This document shows, one piece after another, positions 32,989 to 42,632 of a DNA stretch of 49,098 nucleotides; within the stretch, counting starts at the first letter, position 1; each line of letters opens with the position of its first letter. The position numbers were made by a program, and so were the translations under genes. The notes beneath the pieces are model-generated. The model did no database searches, was not told the DNA's origin, and saw nothing but the letters and a program-made list of their open reading frames with translations. The stretch is from Chloroflexota bacterium (GTDB taxonomy: Bacteria; Chloroflexota; Anaerolineae; Promineifilales; Promineifilaceae), in contig JAKEFB010000242.1 of the NCBI GenBank assembly GCA_022616275.1, positions 1-49,098 of the forward strand. Direction: 5' to 3'.

Positions 32989-33732
32989 TCATTCGTCGTA
33001 GGTGACAGACACCAGGTACAGCCCATGCGCCGGCGCTGATTGTCTGGCCTGGGAGCGGTCTCGTGCCCGGAAAGCGGCCTCAAACGCCTCCAACGACCAG
33101 TTGCCTTCACCGATGACCTTCATCGTTCCCACCAGGCTGCGCACCATCCGGTAGAGAAAGGCGTTGGCCTCAATCTCAAAAACGACCAGGCCGTTGTGGC
33201 GCTGCCAGCCGGCCCGGAACACCTGGCGGACACTGTTTTCCCCTTTGGGGGGCTGGCCAAACGTGGCAAAGTCGTGGGTCCCGACCAGGGACACGGCCGC
33301 CTGATCCATTTTGGCCAGGTCCAGCGGCCGGCTTACGTGCCAGCTTCGCCAACGTTGCAGCGGGCTACGGACCGGCGCGTTGTAAATGTGGTATTTGTAA
33401 GCGCGCCGCCGAGCACTGTAACGCGGATGAAAATCGGCCGCTGCTTCCTCTAGGTGGAGGACAGCAATATCGGCCGGCAAGTTGGCGTTCAGCGCCCGTT
33501 GCAGGGCTTCCAGGCCGTGTGTCCAATGAACGTCAAAGGCAATTACCTGCCCCAGCGCATGAACACCGCTGTCCGTCCGGCCGGCCCCAATCACCCTGGC
33601 CTGCTGTTGGGCTACTGTCTGGATCGCTTGTTCAAGTGCTCCCTGGATGGTCGGTTCCTGCCGCTGGCGCTGAAAGCCATTGTAAGCCGTCCCGTCATAT
33701 TCAACCAGGGCACGGTAACGTGTCACCGTCAA
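32989..33732 (-). CDS. truA: tRNA pseudouridine(38-40) synthase TruA
   Basis: TruA isomerises uridines at positions 38-40 of tRNA anticodon arms. The 247-residue protein begins with YRALVEYDGTAYNGFQRQ, has the catalytic Asp54 in GAGRTDSGVHALGQV, and contains DFHPRYSARRRAYKYHIYN and NAFLYRMVRSLVGT. Its position between rplQ and rplM is conserved in many bacteria. Confidence 0.97.
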   Translation of the reverse strand: MTVTRYRALVEYDGTAYNGFQRQRQEPTIQGALEQAIQTVAQQQARVIGAGRTDSGVHALGQVIAFDVHWTHGLEALQRALNANLPADIAVLHLEEAAADFHPRYSARRRAYKYHIYNAPVRSPLQRWRSWHVSRPLDLAKMDQAAVSLVGTHDFATFGQPPKGENSVRQVFRAGWQRHNGLVVFEIEANAFLYRMVRSLVGTMKVIGEGNWSLEAFEAAFRARDRSQARQSAPAHGLYLVSVTYDE

Positions 33733-33742
33733 AGCTGTTAAT

Positions 33743-34171
33743 TTACTCGTCCTCGACCAGCATCAACACGGCCATGTCGGCATTATCGCCCGGCCGCTTG
33801 CCGATCTTGACCAGGCGCGTATAGCCACCCGGCCGCTCCATGTAACGCGGAGCTACCTCTTCAAAGAGCTTGCGGACAACGTCCACGTCCACCGGCTTGC
33901 CGTCCTCATCCTTGATGGTCCGGAAACGGGCCACCCGGGCGGCCGCCAGCCGGCGGGCGTGGATCTCAGACGCCGGGTTCTTTTCTTTCCGGGACAGGCC
34001 ACGTTTGGCCAGGGTAATCACTTTCTCGGCCGCCGGCCGTAACATCCGCGCCTTGGCTTCGGTGGTCATCACCTTCTCGTGACAAATCAGGTCAGCAATC
34101 AAGTTCTTGCGCAGCGCTTTACGCTCGCTGCTATCACGGCTCAGTCTACGACCATGCACTCGATGTCGCAT
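33743..34171 (-). CDS. rplQ: 50S ribosomal protein bL17
   Basis: MRHRVHGRRLSRDSSERKAL followed by NLIADLICHEKVMTTEAKA is the L17 signature. At 142 residues it is some 20 residues longer than common short forms; the extra part includes the DEDGKPVDVDVV insert before the closing TRLVKIG segment. It follows rpoA, as usual. Confidence 0.97.
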   Translation of the reverse strand: MRHRVHGRRLSRDSSERKALRKNLIADLICHEKVMTTEAKARMLRPAAEKVITLAKRGLSRKEKNPASEIHARRLAAARVARFRTIKDEDGKPVDVDVVRKLFEEVAPRYMERPGGYTRLVKIGKRPGDNADMAVLMLVEDE

Positions 34172-34210
34172 TGTTTATCCTCGTCTCAATAACTTCCCCG
34201 AGGTTTAACA

Positions 34211-34225
34211 CCCTCCGGGAGGTTG
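34211..34225. repeat. AACCTCC-type hairpin between rpoA and rplQ
   Basis: A short inverted repeat, ccctccgggaggtt, sits inside an outer TAACTTC / GAAGTTA pair that reaches the rpoA stop region. It belongs to the same family as 37127-37141. Confidence 0.6.
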
Positions 34226-34227
34226 TA

Positions 34228-35193
34228 CTAAGAAGTTATCGTCTCCGCCTGCTCCTCACTCAGAAAGCCCTTGCTTTGGAGCTGGACCTTCAGCTCTTCC
34301 AGGGACTTCTCGCCAAAGTTACGGATGGCCAGCATTGTCTCCTCACCTTTTTCCAGCATATCCAGCAATTCACCGACCTTGGTGATGCCGGTCCGCTTTA
34401 AGGAGTTGAAAACACGCACGCTCAGGTCCAGTTGCTCGATGGGCGTATCGTAAATTTCGTTGGGAATCGTTTCCTCTTCCTCTTCCTCTTCCACCGGCAA
34501 GAGGCTTTCCTCACTGATGCCGGCGACCGGCCGCAGGTGCTGGATCATAACCTGAGCCGCCTGGGCCAACGCCTCCTCAGGCTTAATCGTGCCGTCTGTC
34601 CAGATTTCCATGATAATACGGTCGTAATCCGCCACCTGGCCCACCCGCGTCTTTTCCACTTCATACCCCACCCGCTGGATAGGGCTGAACATGGCGTCTA
34701 CAGGTAACTCGCCAATAGGCAACCGGCCGCGCTCTTCGGCCGGCGAATAGCCACGCCCGGTTTCGGCGGTCATCTCCACTTCAAGGAACGCCTCGTCCGA
34801 GTCCACGGTAAAGAGGTACAGGTCCGGGTTGATGATTTCCGCTTCCGGCGGGGCAATAATATCGGCCGCCGTCACCACGCCGGCGCCATGCACCTCCAGC
34901 CGCAAGCGAGCGCTATCTGTGCCCTGCAGCTTCAAGCGAATTTGCTTCACGTTCAAAATCAGTTCCATCATGTCCTCACGGACATGAGGAATGGCTGAAA
35001 ATTCGTGGGGGACATCCGTCACCCGGATAGACGTAATCGCCGAACCGGGCAAGGAAGCCAGCAATACACGGCGCAGCGAATTTCCCAGGGTCGTGCCGTA
35101 GCCCCTTTCCAGGGGTCCAATGACAAACCTACCATACTTGCGCGACATGGCAGTACTTTCAATTTTCGGTAGGACAAGATTCGTGATTGCCAA
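34228..35193 (-). CDS. rpoA: RNA polymerase alpha subunit
   Basis: The 321-residue protein has the N-terminal assembly domain (RFVIGPLERGYGTTLGNSLR, then RVLLASLPGSAITSI) and a C-terminal domain with helix-hairpin-helix motifs (LDLSVRVFNSLKRTGITKVG, then ELLDMLEKGEE and FGEKSLEELK). They are joined by a markedly acidic linker rich in Glu at about residues 237-245. The order rpsD-rpoA-rplQ is standard. Confidence 0.98.
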   Translation of the reverse strand: MAITNLVLPKIESTAMSRKYGRFVIGPLERGYGTTLGNSLRRVLLASLPGSAITSIRVTDVPHEFSAIPHVREDMMELILNVKQIRLKLQGTDSARLRLEVHGAGVVTAADIIAPPEAEIINPDLYLFTVDSDEAFLEVEMTAETGRGYSPAEERGRLPIGELPVDAMFSPIQRVGYEVEKTRVGQVADYDRIIMEIWTDGTIKPEEALAQAAQVMIQHLRPVAGISEESLLPVEEEEEEETIPNEIYDTPIEQLDLSVRVFNSLKRTGITKVGELLDMLEKGEETMLAIRNFGEKSLEELKVQLQSKGFLSEEQAETITS

Positions 35194-35273
35194 AGCAACC
35201 TCCCTAACAGTATTAATCTAGGGCGTGCTGCGTGCTCCCACACCGGGTAACAGGCAACACGTCATGTGAAACA

Positions 35274-35912
35274 TTAGCGGGAGTAATATTCAACGATGAG
35301 CTGTTCGTTCAAAGAAACGTCAATATCCTCACGGGTGGGCAGATGAACAACCTTGGCCGATAAATTCTTCGGGTCCAAAGTCAGCCAGCGCGGCACCCGC
35401 CGCTCGTCCAGGTTTTGCCGCAGCCCCTTGAAGTAAGTACGCTTCAGGCTCTCCGGCCGGACAGCCACGACATCACCGACCGACACCTGGGCCGAAGGAA
35501 TATTGGTTTTCCGGCCGTTTAACGTGACGTGCCCATGCTGCACCAACTGGCGTGCCTGCGGCCGGGAATCTGCCCAGCCGAGTCGGTAAAGGACGTTATC
35601 TAACCGGCTTTCCAGCATGATCAACAGATTTGAACCGGTCAGGCCGGACCGTCGCTCCGCCTTGGTAAAGTAATTGCTAAACTGCCGCTCGAAAACACCG
35701 TAAATCCGGCGGGCCTTCTGCTTCTCCCGCAATTGCAGCAGGTAGTCTGAAGCCCGACCGCGCCGGTATTGGTTCTCCCGCCCGTGTTGGCCGGGCGGAT
35801 AAGCACGGCGCTCAACAGCACATTTAGGGGTCAAACAACGCGACCCCTTCAAAAACAGCTTTTCGCCCTCGCGGCGACAAAGCTTACAAACAGGTCCAGT
35901 ATATCTTGCCAA
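35274..35912 (-). CDS. rpsD: 30S ribosomal protein uS4, zinc type
   Basis: TTG at 35912 is chosen as start because AGGAGG lies six bases upstream and the product then begins [15 protein letters not shown], the normal S4 N-terminus; a longer in-frame start has no such support. Cys9, Cys12, Cys26 and Cys31 form the zinc site. The S4 RNA-binding domain appears as [20 protein letters not shown] followed by [10 protein letters not shown]. It has 212 residues. Confidence 0.96.
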   Translation of the reverse strand: MARYTGPVCKLCRREGEKLFLKGSRCLTPKCAVERRAYPPGQHGRENQYRRGRASDYLLQLREKQKARRIYGVFERQFSNYFTKAERRSGLTGSNLLIMLESRLDNVLYRLGWADSRPQARQLVQHGHVTLNGRKTNIPSAQVSVGDVVAVRPESLKRTYFKGLRQNLDERRVPRWLTLDPKNLSAKVVHLPTREDIDVSLNEQLIVEYYSR

Positions 35913-35994
35913 CTTAAGCCTCCTCTTATGCTTTCCAAAGGTCAACGAGAGGTTTACAGGCTTGGCGACCCTTCGTCCCTCTCTACTCTAATTC

Positions 35995-36390
35995 TTAAAC
36001 CCGGCGCTTCTTCGGCGGCCGGCAACCGTTGTGCGGGACCGGAGTCACGTCGCTAATGGAGCGGATTTGCAGCCCTGAACTCGTCAGCGCCCGGATGGCC
36101 GCCTCGCGCCCCGGACCAGGCCCTTTGACAATCACTTCCGCTTCCTGCATGCCGCTTTCAATCGCTACCTTGGCCGCGTTCTGGCTGGCCATTCGAGCCG
36201 CGTAGGGCGTACTCTTGCGCGAACCTTTGAACCCGGAGCTACCACCGCTGGACCAGGCCACCGTATTGCCTTCCTTATCGGTGATAGTCACAATGGTATT
36301 ATTAAAGGTCGCGTAAACGTGGACCACACCCTGGGCCACATTATGCCGTGTTTTACGCGTTACCTGCTGTTGCCTTCTTCGTCGTCCCAT
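35995..36390 (-). CDS. rpsK: 30S ribosomal protein uS11
   Basis: The 131-residue product has [57 protein letters not shown] and the final [12 protein letters not shown], all canonical for S11. Confidence 0.98.
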   Translation of the reverse strand: MGRRRRQQQVTRKTRHNVAQGVVHVYATFNNTIVTITDKEGNTVAWSSGGSSGFKGSRKSTPYAARMASQNAAKVAIESGMQEAEVIVKGPGPGREAAIRALTSSGLQIRSISDVTPVPHNGCRPPKKRRV

Positions 36391-36432
36391 TTTCCGTCCT
36401 TCTATATCCTGTGTTACCTGGACATTGGCCTG

Positions 36433-36819
36433 CTACTTCTTACCGCCCTTGCGACGGCCACGGCCGGCCACCGTCTTCTTAGGGCCTTTCCGCGTGCGGG
36501 CGTTGGTCTTGGTCCGCTGCCCACGCACGGGCAGGCCACGACGATGCCGCAGGCCCCGGTAGCAGCCAATTTCTGTCAGGCGCTTAATATTCATGGCCAC
36601 CTCGCGGCGCAAATCACCCTCGACCATGTAATCCTGGTCAATGGCCTGCCGCAGGCGAGTTACCTGCGCCTCAGATAAATCTTTAACCCTTATATCGGGG
36701 TTAATATCGGCCTTGGCCAGGATCTCATTACTCCTGGCCCGGCCGATGCCGTAAATGTACGTTAAGCTCACTTCAACCCGCTTATCACGGGGGATATCAA
36801 CACCTGCAACACGAGCCAT
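36433..36819 (-). CDS. rpsM: 30S ribosomal protein uS13
   Basis: The 128-residue protein starts [20 protein letters not shown] and has [37 protein letters not shown], then [12 protein letters not shown], matching S13, with a longer basic tail (RGRRKGGKK). Confidence 0.98.
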   Translation of the reverse strand: MARVAGVDIPRDKRVEVSLTYIYGIGRARSNEILAKADINPDIRVKDLSEAQVTRLRQAIDQDYMVEGDLRREVAMNIKRLTEIGCYRGLRHRRGLPVRGQRTKTNARTRKGPKKTVAGRGRRKGGKK

Positions 36820-36889
36820 ACTCTCTCCACTTTGGTCGAGCGCCAGGCCAGCTTACCAAGATCAGGCCTCGCCGCTCACTGCCTTCTAC

Positions 36890-37003
36890 TTACCCTTGAC
36901 GCTGTTTATGATTTGGATTTACACAAATCACGCGCACAATACCCCTGCGCTTGATAATCTTGCACTTCGGGCAACGCCGTTTTACTGACGCTGATACTTT
37001 CAT
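36890..37003 (-). CDS. rpmJ: 50S ribosomal protein bL36, zinc type
   Basis: This 37-residue gene, [20 protein letters not shown] and onward, has zinc ligands Cys11, Cys14, Cys27 and His32. It begins at 37003 and ends with TAA at 36890-36892. It follows a 143-base gap after adk; infA and map, which often lie here, are missing. Confidence 0.95.
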   Translation of the reverse strand: MKVSASVKRRCPKCKIIKRRGIVRVICVNPNHKQRQG

Positions 37004-37054
37004 GGTTCCTAATCTCCGCTTCGTTCCTGATGTACAACTTGGACAAAAGGTATT

Positions 37055-37082
37055 ATTTTACACGAATTGTAGAAATTGTCAC
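37055..37082 (-). promoter_or_regulatory. possible promoter for the rpmJ-rpsM-rpsK-rpsD-rpoA section
   Basis: On the minus strand GTGACA (37082-37077), 16 bases, TAAAAT (37060-37055) resemble a sigma-70 promoter. It lies in the 143-base adk-rpmJ gap, about 52 bases before the rpmJ start, after a hairpin at 37127-37141. Confidence 0.45.
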
Positions 37083-37126
37083 AATCAATCTCTAATTCCC
37101 CCGAAGGTTGGCGGTTTCAGCGCTTG

Positions 37127-37141
37127 AACCTCCGGGAGGTT
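37127..37141. repeat. AACCTCC-GGAGGTT palindrome after adk
   Basis: A perfect 15-base palindrome (7-base arms around a single base) sits just past the adk stop. It may slow or stop transcription from the spc section, although no clear T-run follows. Related sequence is at 34211-34225 and inside hemD. Confidence 0.7.
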
Positions 37142-37146
37142 CTCCC

Positions 37147-37800
37147 TTACGATGCCTTCTGGATTGCTGCAACCAGGTCCCGATGCACTTGTTCAATGTC
37201 CTGTTCGCCGTCAATTTCCACAAGCAAACCCCGGTCGCGGTAATAGTCTAGCAAGGGCGCAGTCTGCTCGAAATAGACCTCAATCCGGCGCTTCTGCGTT
37301 TCCTCTGAATCGTCGGCCCGCTGGTACAGCGGGCTGCCATCGTAATCACAAATCCCCGGCTCTTTGGGCGGGTTAAAAATCAGGTGGAAAACGTGCCCGT
37401 TTGCCCGGCAGGTCCACCGGCCGGCCAGCCGCCTGAGCAGAACGTCAGGGTCTACATGAATATAGGGGACAAGGCTAATTCGCTCGCCCATTTCCGCCAA
37501 CAACTGGTCCAGGGCCCTGGCCTGGGCAATGGTACGCGGAAAGCCATCCAGCAGCGCGCCGTTGGCGCAATCCGGCCGGGACAGCCGCTCCTTCACCATG
37601 GCCACTGTTACCTCATCCGGCACCAGTTCACCGGCGTCCATATACCGCTTGGCCAGCTTGCCCAGCTCCGTTTCGTTTTGTAAATTCTCGCGAAACAGGT
37701 CACCGGTAGCAATCTGCGGCAGACCAAGCGTTTCTTTTAACTGCCGGGCCTGGGTGCCTTTACCGGCGCCAGGTCCGCCCATCAACACGACAAACGGCAT
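37147..37800 (-). CDS. adk: adenylate kinase
   Basis: Adk interconverts ATP + AMP and two ADP. The 217-residue protein has P-loop MGGPGAGKGTQA, ATGDLFREN, LDGFPRTIAQARALD and a long LID domain. The LID carries Cys, His, Cys and Asp in WTCRANGHVFH and GICDYDG, where zinc-type enzymes have four Cys, so metal binding by a mixed set is possible. It directly follows secY. Confidence 0.97.
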   Translation of the reverse strand: MPFVVLMGGPGAGKGTQARQLKETLGLPQIATGDLFRENLQNETELGKLAKRYMDAGELVPDEVTVAMVKERLSRPDCANGALLDGFPRTIAQARALDQLLAEMGERISLVPYIHVDPDVLLRRLAGRWTCRANGHVFHLIFNPPKEPGICDYDGSPLYQRADDSEETQKRRIEVYFEQTAPLLDYYRDRGLLVEIDGEQDIEQVHRDLVAAIQKAS

Positions 37801-37811
37801 TGGCCAGCGTC

Positions 37812-39167
37812 CTAGATAAAGCTCTCGTAGTGGCGCATGAGCAATTGGGCTTCCAACTGCCGCATGGTATCAATCACCACGCCGACGACGATGATCAGGC
37901 CGGCGCCGGTAATCACCAGGGCGCTCTGCTCAATCCCTGGGATGTTCAACAATTGGCCGACGAGCTGCATAATACCCGGCAAAACAGCCACCAGCCCCAA
38001 AAAGAGTGCCCCAACCAGGGTAATCCGGCGGACGACGGCCATGATGTAATCACGAGTCACCTTGCCTGGCCGTTTGCCGGGAATAAAGCCACCCTGACGC
38101 TGCAGCGTCTCATGGAGCCGCTGTTGCTGGATCATGACGTCTGTGTAAAAGAAAGTAAAGCCTACTACCAATACAAAGTAAAAGGCCCAATAAAAGAAGG
38201 TGGTTTGCTGGCCGAATTGGGCAACGATCCATTGGGCAACATTGTGAACAACCCCAGTACCATCCTCCCGGATGAACAACTGGGCAATTAGCGCCGGGAA
38301 AGCCAGGATAGACTGGGCAAAAATGATGGGAATCATGCCGGCCGTATTGACCTTCAACGGAATGTGGGTGCTCTGGCCCTGGTAAACCTTGCGGCCGCGC
38401 ACCCGCCGGCCGTATTGCACCGGGATGCGCCGCTGTCCTTCCTGGACTACTACAATCACCAGGACCGTCAGGACCGTCAGAACGACGAAAGCAGCGATGG
38501 CAAAAAACCGCGCCGCTTCGTCCGGCAGGGAAAGCAAGCCGGCAATGTTGGCCGGGATACGAGAGACAATGCCGCCGAAGATGATCAGCGAAATACCCTG
38601 GCCAATACCGTTCTCGGTAATTTGTTCGCCCAGCCAGATGGCAAACATTGTCCCACCGGTCATGGCCATCAAAGTCGTGATCGTCGGCAGCAAGTCGCTG
38701 GCCCCCAGGCCAAAGTGGGGCATGATGCTGTCCAGGCCACCAGTAATGCTGAAGCCGATCAGCCGGATCTGGCCCACCGCCTGCAAAATAGCCAGCGGTA
38801 TGGTCAGGTAGTAGGTGATCTTGTTCATCTTATTGCGGCCGGTTTCCCCTTCCTGGGATAGTTCCTCAAGATAAGGGATGATAGGCGTTAGCAACTGGAT
38901 AATAATCGAGGCCGTAATGTAGGGATAAACCCCCATGGCCATCACCGAGAAGTTGCTCACTGCCCCACCCGACAGCAAATTCAACACCTGGATAAAACTG
39001 TTGGTCGTCGGCTGTTGGGTAAAGGCCAGCCAGGCGCTCAGGTTAACGCCGGGTACCGGGAGGTTCGACACCAGGCGGTAGATCACCAGCATCAGGATGG
39101 TGAAGAGGATGCGCCGGCGTAGATCGGGCAAGGTAAAGGCTGCACGCACAGAGTCAATCATGATCAA
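37812..39167 (-). CDS. secY: preprotein translocase subunit SecY
   Basis: SecY forms the protein-conducting channel of the inner membrane. The 451-residue protein has about ten hydrophobic helices, the plug-region VPGVNLSAW near the N-terminus, GIGQGISLIIFGGIVSRIPA, QEGQRRIPVQYGRR with the cytoplasmic basic loop, and GFIPGKRPGK. It is placed between rplO and adk. Confidence 0.98.
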   Translation of the reverse strand: MIMIDSVRAAFTLPDLRRRILFTILMLVIYRLVSNLPVPGVNLSAWLAFTQQPTTNSFIQVLNLLSGGAVSNFSVMAMGVYPYITASIIIQLLTPIIPYLEELSQEGETGRNKMNKITYYLTIPLAILQAVGQIRLIGFSITGGLDSIMPHFGLGASDLLPTITTLMAMTGGTMFAIWLGEQITENGIGQGISLIIFGGIVSRIPANIAGLLSLPDEAARFFAIAAFVVLTVLTVLVIVVVQEGQRRIPVQYGRRVRGRKVYQGQSTHIPLKVNTAGMIPIIFAQSILAFPALIAQLFIREDGTGVVHNVAQWIVAQFGQQTTFFYWAFYFVLVVGFTFFYTDVMIQQQRLHETLQRQGGFIPGKRPGKVTRDYIMAVVRRITLVGALFLGLVAVLPGIMQLVGQLLNIPGIEQSALVITGAGLIIVVGVVIDTMRQLEAQLLMRHYESFI

Positions 39168-39202
39168 TCTCTCCAGGATTAAATGCCTGGCATTTAACCC
39201 AT

Positions 39203-39655
39203 TTACTCAAGCGGGATCACCGTGACGGCGCCGCCGGCCGCTTCTATCTTTTCTTTAGCCGACGCCGAGAAGCGGTGGGCCTTGACCTTCAGGGCCACCT
39301 TAATATCACCATCGCCCAGGATCACCACCGGATCAGTTGCCTTGTGGAGCAGACCAACGGCCGCCAACGCCTCGGGGTCTACGTCGGCTCCAGCCTCGAA
39401 AGCGGCCAGACTGCCGACGTTGACCGGCCGGTAAACGACCTTAAAGATGTTGGTAAAACCGCGCTTAAAAGGCAGGCGGCGGACGAGGGGCAACTGGCCA
39501 CCTTCAAAGTAGGGACCTTTGCCACCCCCGGTGCGGGCGTTCTGGCCCTTGGTACCCCGGCCGGCCGTCTTACCTTGCCCGGCGGAGATACCACGACCCA
39601 CTCGCTTGCGCTTCTTGTTTTTTCCCGGATTTGGACGCAGATCGTGTATTTGCAT
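39203..39655 (-). CDS. rplO: 50S ribosomal protein uL15
   Basis: The 150-residue product starts MQIHDLRPNPGKNKKRKRVG and continues with RGISAGQGKTAGRGTKGQNA, then GPYFEGGQLPLVRRLPFKRG, the L15 signature. Its C-terminal half holds AHRFSASAKEKIEAAGG. Confidence 0.98.
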   Translation of the reverse strand: MQIHDLRPNPGKNKKRKRVGRGISAGQGKTAGRGTKGQNARTGGGKGPYFEGGQLPLVRRLPFKRGFTNIFKVVYRPVNVGSLAAFEAGADVDPEALAAVGLLHKATDPVVILGDGDIKVALKVKAHRFSASAKEKIEAAGGAVTVIPLE

Positions 39656-39657
39656 CT

Positions 39658-39840
39658 TTACTTTACCTCTTGCACAGTCACGAGATGTGTTACTTTATTA
39701 ATCATGCCCCGGATGGCCGGGGTATCTTCATGCTCCACCGTCTGATTGAGCTTGCGCAGGCCCAAAGCGTTCAACGTGGCCCGCTGGCTCTTCTCATAGC
39801 CGATGGCGCTCTTTTTGTACGTAATCTGTAACTTGCCCAT
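39658..39840 (-). CDS. rpmD: 50S ribosomal protein uL30
   Basis: ATG at 39840 gives the normal L30 start, [20 protein letters not shown]; an in-frame TTG three codons earlier is unlikely. The 60-residue protein has [20 protein letters not shown]. It is two bases from rplO. Confidence 0.95.
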   Translation of the reverse strand: MGKLQITYKKSAIGYEKSQRATLNALGLRKLNQTVEHEDTPAIRGMINKVTHLVTVQEVK

Positions 39841-39858
39841 ATTAACCAACCCCGAGCC

Positions 39859-39875
39859 AGCCGCAGCGGGCGGCT
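39859..39875. repeat. short hairpin between rpsE and rpmD
   Basis: Six-base arms AGCCGC and GCGGCT with a 5-base loop, within a longer imperfect GAGCC...GGCTC palindrome, fill the spacer. Confidence 0.55.
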
Positions 39876-39886
39876 CGCTCTAATCT

Positions 39887-40447
39887 TTAGTTGTTTGCCC
39901 CTTCCCGTTGCTTACGACGAGTCCAGAAGGGCGCAACTTCAGCCACGTCCTTGCCCCGATCGGCGGCCACCTGGCGCATGTTCTTCAAGCGCCGCAGGCC
40001 GTCCATCGTAGCCAGGATGACGTTCAGAACGTTGGCGCTGCCCAACGATTTGGCCAGGATGTCCTTGTAACCAGCGGCTTCAATTACGGCGCGCACACCA
40101 CCACCGGCGATGACGCCGGTACCGGGGGAAGCCGGCTTCAGCAAGACTCTGGCCGAGCCGTGAGTGCCAATGATCTCGTGGGGAATCGTATTCCCCGCCA
40201 TAGCCACCGACTCCATGTCCTTGCGGGCCGCTTCCAGAGCTTTGCGGATGGCGTCCGGCACGGAACGAGCCTTGCCCATGCCAAAACCAACGCTGCCCTT
40301 GTTATCGCCCACGACAACCACCACGCGGAAGGCAAAACGGCGGCCGCCCTTAATCACCTTAGCCACGCGGGTAATGTCAATAATCCGCTCGTCGTACTCA
40401 TTACGCTCCGGGTAACTTTGTCGTCTTTGACCCATTTTTGTCTCCAA
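39887..40447 (-). CDS. rpsE: 30S ribosomal protein uS5
   Basis: The 186-residue protein has the S5 double-stranded RNA-binding start [20 protein letters not shown] followed by [20 protein letters not shown], then [20 protein letters not shown]. It follows rplR by two bases. Confidence 0.98.
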   Translation of the reverse strand: METKMGQRRQSYPERNEYDERIIDITRVAKVIKGGRRFAFRVVVVVGDNKGSVGFGMGKARSVPDAIRKALEAARKDMESVAMAGNTIPHEIIGTHGSARVLLKPASPGTGVIAGGGVRAVIEAAGYKDILAKSLGSANVLNVILATMDGLRRLKNMRQVAADRGKDVAEVAPFWTRRKQREGANN

Positions 40448-40449
40448 TA

Positions 40450-40812
40450 CTAAAACTTGAGTCCGCCTTCACGGGCGCCCTCGGCCAGGGCCTTGATCCG
40501 GCCGTGGTACAGGTAACCGCCACGGTCAAAAATCACCTCGGTTACCCCGGCTGCCTGGGCCCGCTGGGCCAAAACCTTGCCAACCAGAACAGCCTGTTCT
40601 TTCTTCGGCTTACCGCTGGCCATACTGGCCACTTCCTTGTCCAGGGTTGAGGCCGACGCCAGGGTGCGGCCTTGGGTATCGTCAATCACCTGGGCGTAGA
40701 TGTGCTGCAGGCTACGGAAGACATTCAGGCGCGGCCGTTCAGACGTTCCACTGATTTTCACACGTACCCGGCGATGACGCCGCTGGCGTGCTTCACGACT
40801 ATTCGCAGACAT
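40450..40812 (-). CDS. rplR: 50S ribosomal protein uL18
   Basis: ATG at 40812 follows GGAGATT and gives 120 residues starting [20 protein letters not shown]; the frame runs on upstream but without L18 character. Motifs [20 protein letters not shown] and [20 protein letters not shown], ending in the usual GLKF. Confidence 0.97.
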   Translation of the reverse strand: MSANSREARQRRHRRVRVKISGTSERPRLNVFRSLQHIYAQVIDDTQGRTLASASTLDKEVASMASGKPKKEQAVLVGKVLAQRAQAAGVTEVIFDRGGYLYHGRIKALAEGAREGGLKF

Positions 40813-40843
40813 AATCTCCAACCTCCAATCTCCTACGAAGCAG

Positions 40844-41386
40844 TTACACCTTACCGGTTTTCCCAGCCTTGCGCCGGATATGTTCACCTTCGTAGGCAAT
40901 CCCCTTGCCCTTATACGGTTCGGGCGGGCGCACCTTGCGAACCTGAGCGGCCGTCTCGCCGACCAGTTCTTTGTCTACACCGCTAATAGTTACCTGCTTG
41001 CCACGGCCATCCACCTCAAAAGCCAGATTAGCCGGCGGCTCAATAACCACCGGGTGAGAGTAGCCCACATGCAAAACCAGGGTTTTTCCCTTCATTTCCG
41101 CCCGGTAGCCAACGCCTTCCACGCTCAGGCGCCGGGTAAAGCCTGTACTTACCCCAACCACCATATTATTCAACAGGGCCCGGGTCAGCCCGTGCAGCGC
41201 CCGATGTTGGCGCGAGTCACTGGGACGACTCACATGGAGGGTATTATCCTCCAGCTCAATTGTCATATCCGGGTGGAACGAGCGTGTCAAGGTCCCTTTG
41301 GCGCCCTTGACCACAACGTCCGACCCGTTAATTTCCACGTTTACCCCCTTCGCCAGAGGGATAGGTTTCCTACCTATGCGGGACAT
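40844..41386 (-). CDS. rplF: 50S ribosomal protein uL6
   Basis: The 180-residue product begins [20 protein letters not shown] and has [20 protein letters not shown] and the C-terminal [20 protein letters not shown], canonical for L6. Confidence 0.98.
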   Translation of the reverse strand: MSRIGRKPIPLAKGVNVEINGSDVVVKGAKGTLTRSFHPDMTIELEDNTLHVSRPSDSRQHRALHGLTRALLNNMVVGVSTGFTRRLSVEGVGYRAEMKGKTLVLHVGYSHPVVIEPPANLAFEVDGRGKQVTISGVDKELVGETAAQVRKVRPPEPYKGKGIAYEGEHIRRKAGKTGKV

Positions 41387-41401
41387 TATTCCAACCTCCG
41401 C

Positions 41402-41809
41402 TTACCACACCTGGCACAGGATCTCGCCGCCTAAGCCCAGGCGGCGCGCCTTGTCGCCAGTCATAACACCCTGGGGGGTGGTGAGAATAGCGATTCCCAT
41501 GCCACTCAACACCCAGGGGATGTCCTTTTTCCCAACGTAGACACGGCGGCCCGGCCGACTCACCCGCTCCAGCCCGGTAATAACCGGGCGGCGGTGGCGG
41601 CGGTCACCCACATACTTCAGCTTCAAGCGCAGGACAGGCTGTGGTTTCTCAGGTAATACCTGATAGTCGTCAATGTACCCTTCTTCCTTCAACACGGCCA
41701 CCACGGCCTCTTTCAGCGTCGAATGAGGAATGGAAACGTATTCGTGCGAACGCGCTGTCGCGTTGCGGACGCGCGTCAACATGTCGCTAATTGGATCACT
41801 TACGGACAT
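41402..41809 (-). CDS. rpsH: 30S ribosomal protein uS8
   Basis: The 135-residue protein has SDPISDMLTRVRNATARSHE and the C-terminal GIAILTTPQGVMTGDKARRL, then GGEILCQVW, all S8 features. It follows rpsN by 13 bases. Confidence 0.98.
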   Translation of the reverse strand: MSVSDPISDMLTRVRNATARSHEYVSIPHSTLKEAVVAVLKEEGYIDDYQVLPEKPQPVLRLKLKYVGDRRHRRPVITGLERVSRPGRRVYVGKKDIPWVLSGMGIAILTTPQGVMTGDKARRLGLGGEILCQVW

Positions 41810-41822
41810 AACGTACTATCCT

Positions 41823-42029
41823 CTACCAGCTCGACTTAGCCACGCCAGGAATGTTGCCTTGCAGGGCCTGTTCCCGGAAGCAGATACGGCACAAACCAAA
41901 GCGACGCATGTAACCACGCGGCCGGCCGCAAACCTTGCCGGAATCAGGGTCAACCCACTGGCAACGATTGCGAACGCGGACTTTGTATTTGCGCTGCTTC
42001 TCACGCGCAACCATTGACTTCTTAGCCAT
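41823..42029 (-). CDS. rpsN: 30S ribosomal protein uS14, zinc type with an expanded first knuckle
   Basis: The 68-residue protein has the short zinc-type form, ending [11 protein letters not shown], with [10 protein letters not shown] as the second CxxC (Cys47, Cys50). The first pair is Cys23 and Cys34, separated by ten residues ([10 protein letters not shown]), whereas the family normally has C-x2-C followed by [24 protein letters not shown] is otherwise unchanged, so the protein is probably functional with a looped-out zinc knuckle. Confidence 0.95.
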   Translation of the reverse strand: MAKKSMVAREKQRKYKVRVRNRCQWVDPDSGKVCGRPRGYMRRFGLCRICFREQALQGNIPGVAKSSW

Positions 42030-42061
42030 CTTATTCTCCTTCGTCTCTCACAAGGCCCCAC

Positions 42062-42607
42062 TTATTCCCGGAAAGGCATACCCAAATGGGCCAGTAATCT
42101 ACGACCTTCCTCATCGGTCCTGGCCGTAGTCACAATGCTGATTTCCATGCCCCGCACTTTATCAATCTTGTCGTAATTAATTTCAGGAAAGATCAACTGC
42201 TCACGCAGGCCCAGCGTATAATTTCCACGGCCGTCAAATGAGTCTGGCGAGACACCCTGGAAGTCGCGCGTCCGGGGTAGGGCAACGTGGATCAACCTGG
42301 TCAGGAAGCTCCACATCCGCTCGCCCCGCAGCGTGACCTTTACGCCAATCTGGCGCCCTTCGCGCAGCTTGAAGCTGGCAATGGACTTTTTTGCCTTGGT
42401 AATCACCGGCTTCTGGCCGGTAATCTGTTGAACGTCGTTGACGGCATACTCCAGCGCCTTGGCGTTATCGAGGGCCTCGCCCAAACCAACGTTAACGACG
42501 ATCTTCTCCAATACAGGCACCTGCATGATGCTCGTGTACCCGAAATCTTTCATCAGCGCGGGGACAACATCTTCTTTATATTGTTGCTTCAACGGCTTAA
42601 TCGCCAT
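42062..42607 (-). CDS. rplE: 50S ribosomal protein uL5
   Basis: ATG at 42607 follows GAGG and gives 181 residues starting [20 protein letters not shown]; the frame continues upstream into an AT-rich repeat and is ignored there. Motifs are [32 protein letters not shown] and [20 protein letters not shown]. Confidence 0.97.
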   Translation of the reverse strand: MAIKPLKQQYKEDVVPALMKDFGYTSIMQVPVLEKIVVNVGLGEALDNAKALEYAVNDVQQITGQKPVITKAKKSIASFKLREGRQIGVKVTLRGERMWSFLTRLIHVALPRTRDFQGVSPDSFDGRGNYTLGLREQLIFPEINYDKIDKVRGMEISIVTTARTDEEGRRLLAHLGMPFRE

Positions 42608-42632
42608 CTTCGTCCTCTCAAAGCGGCAATTA

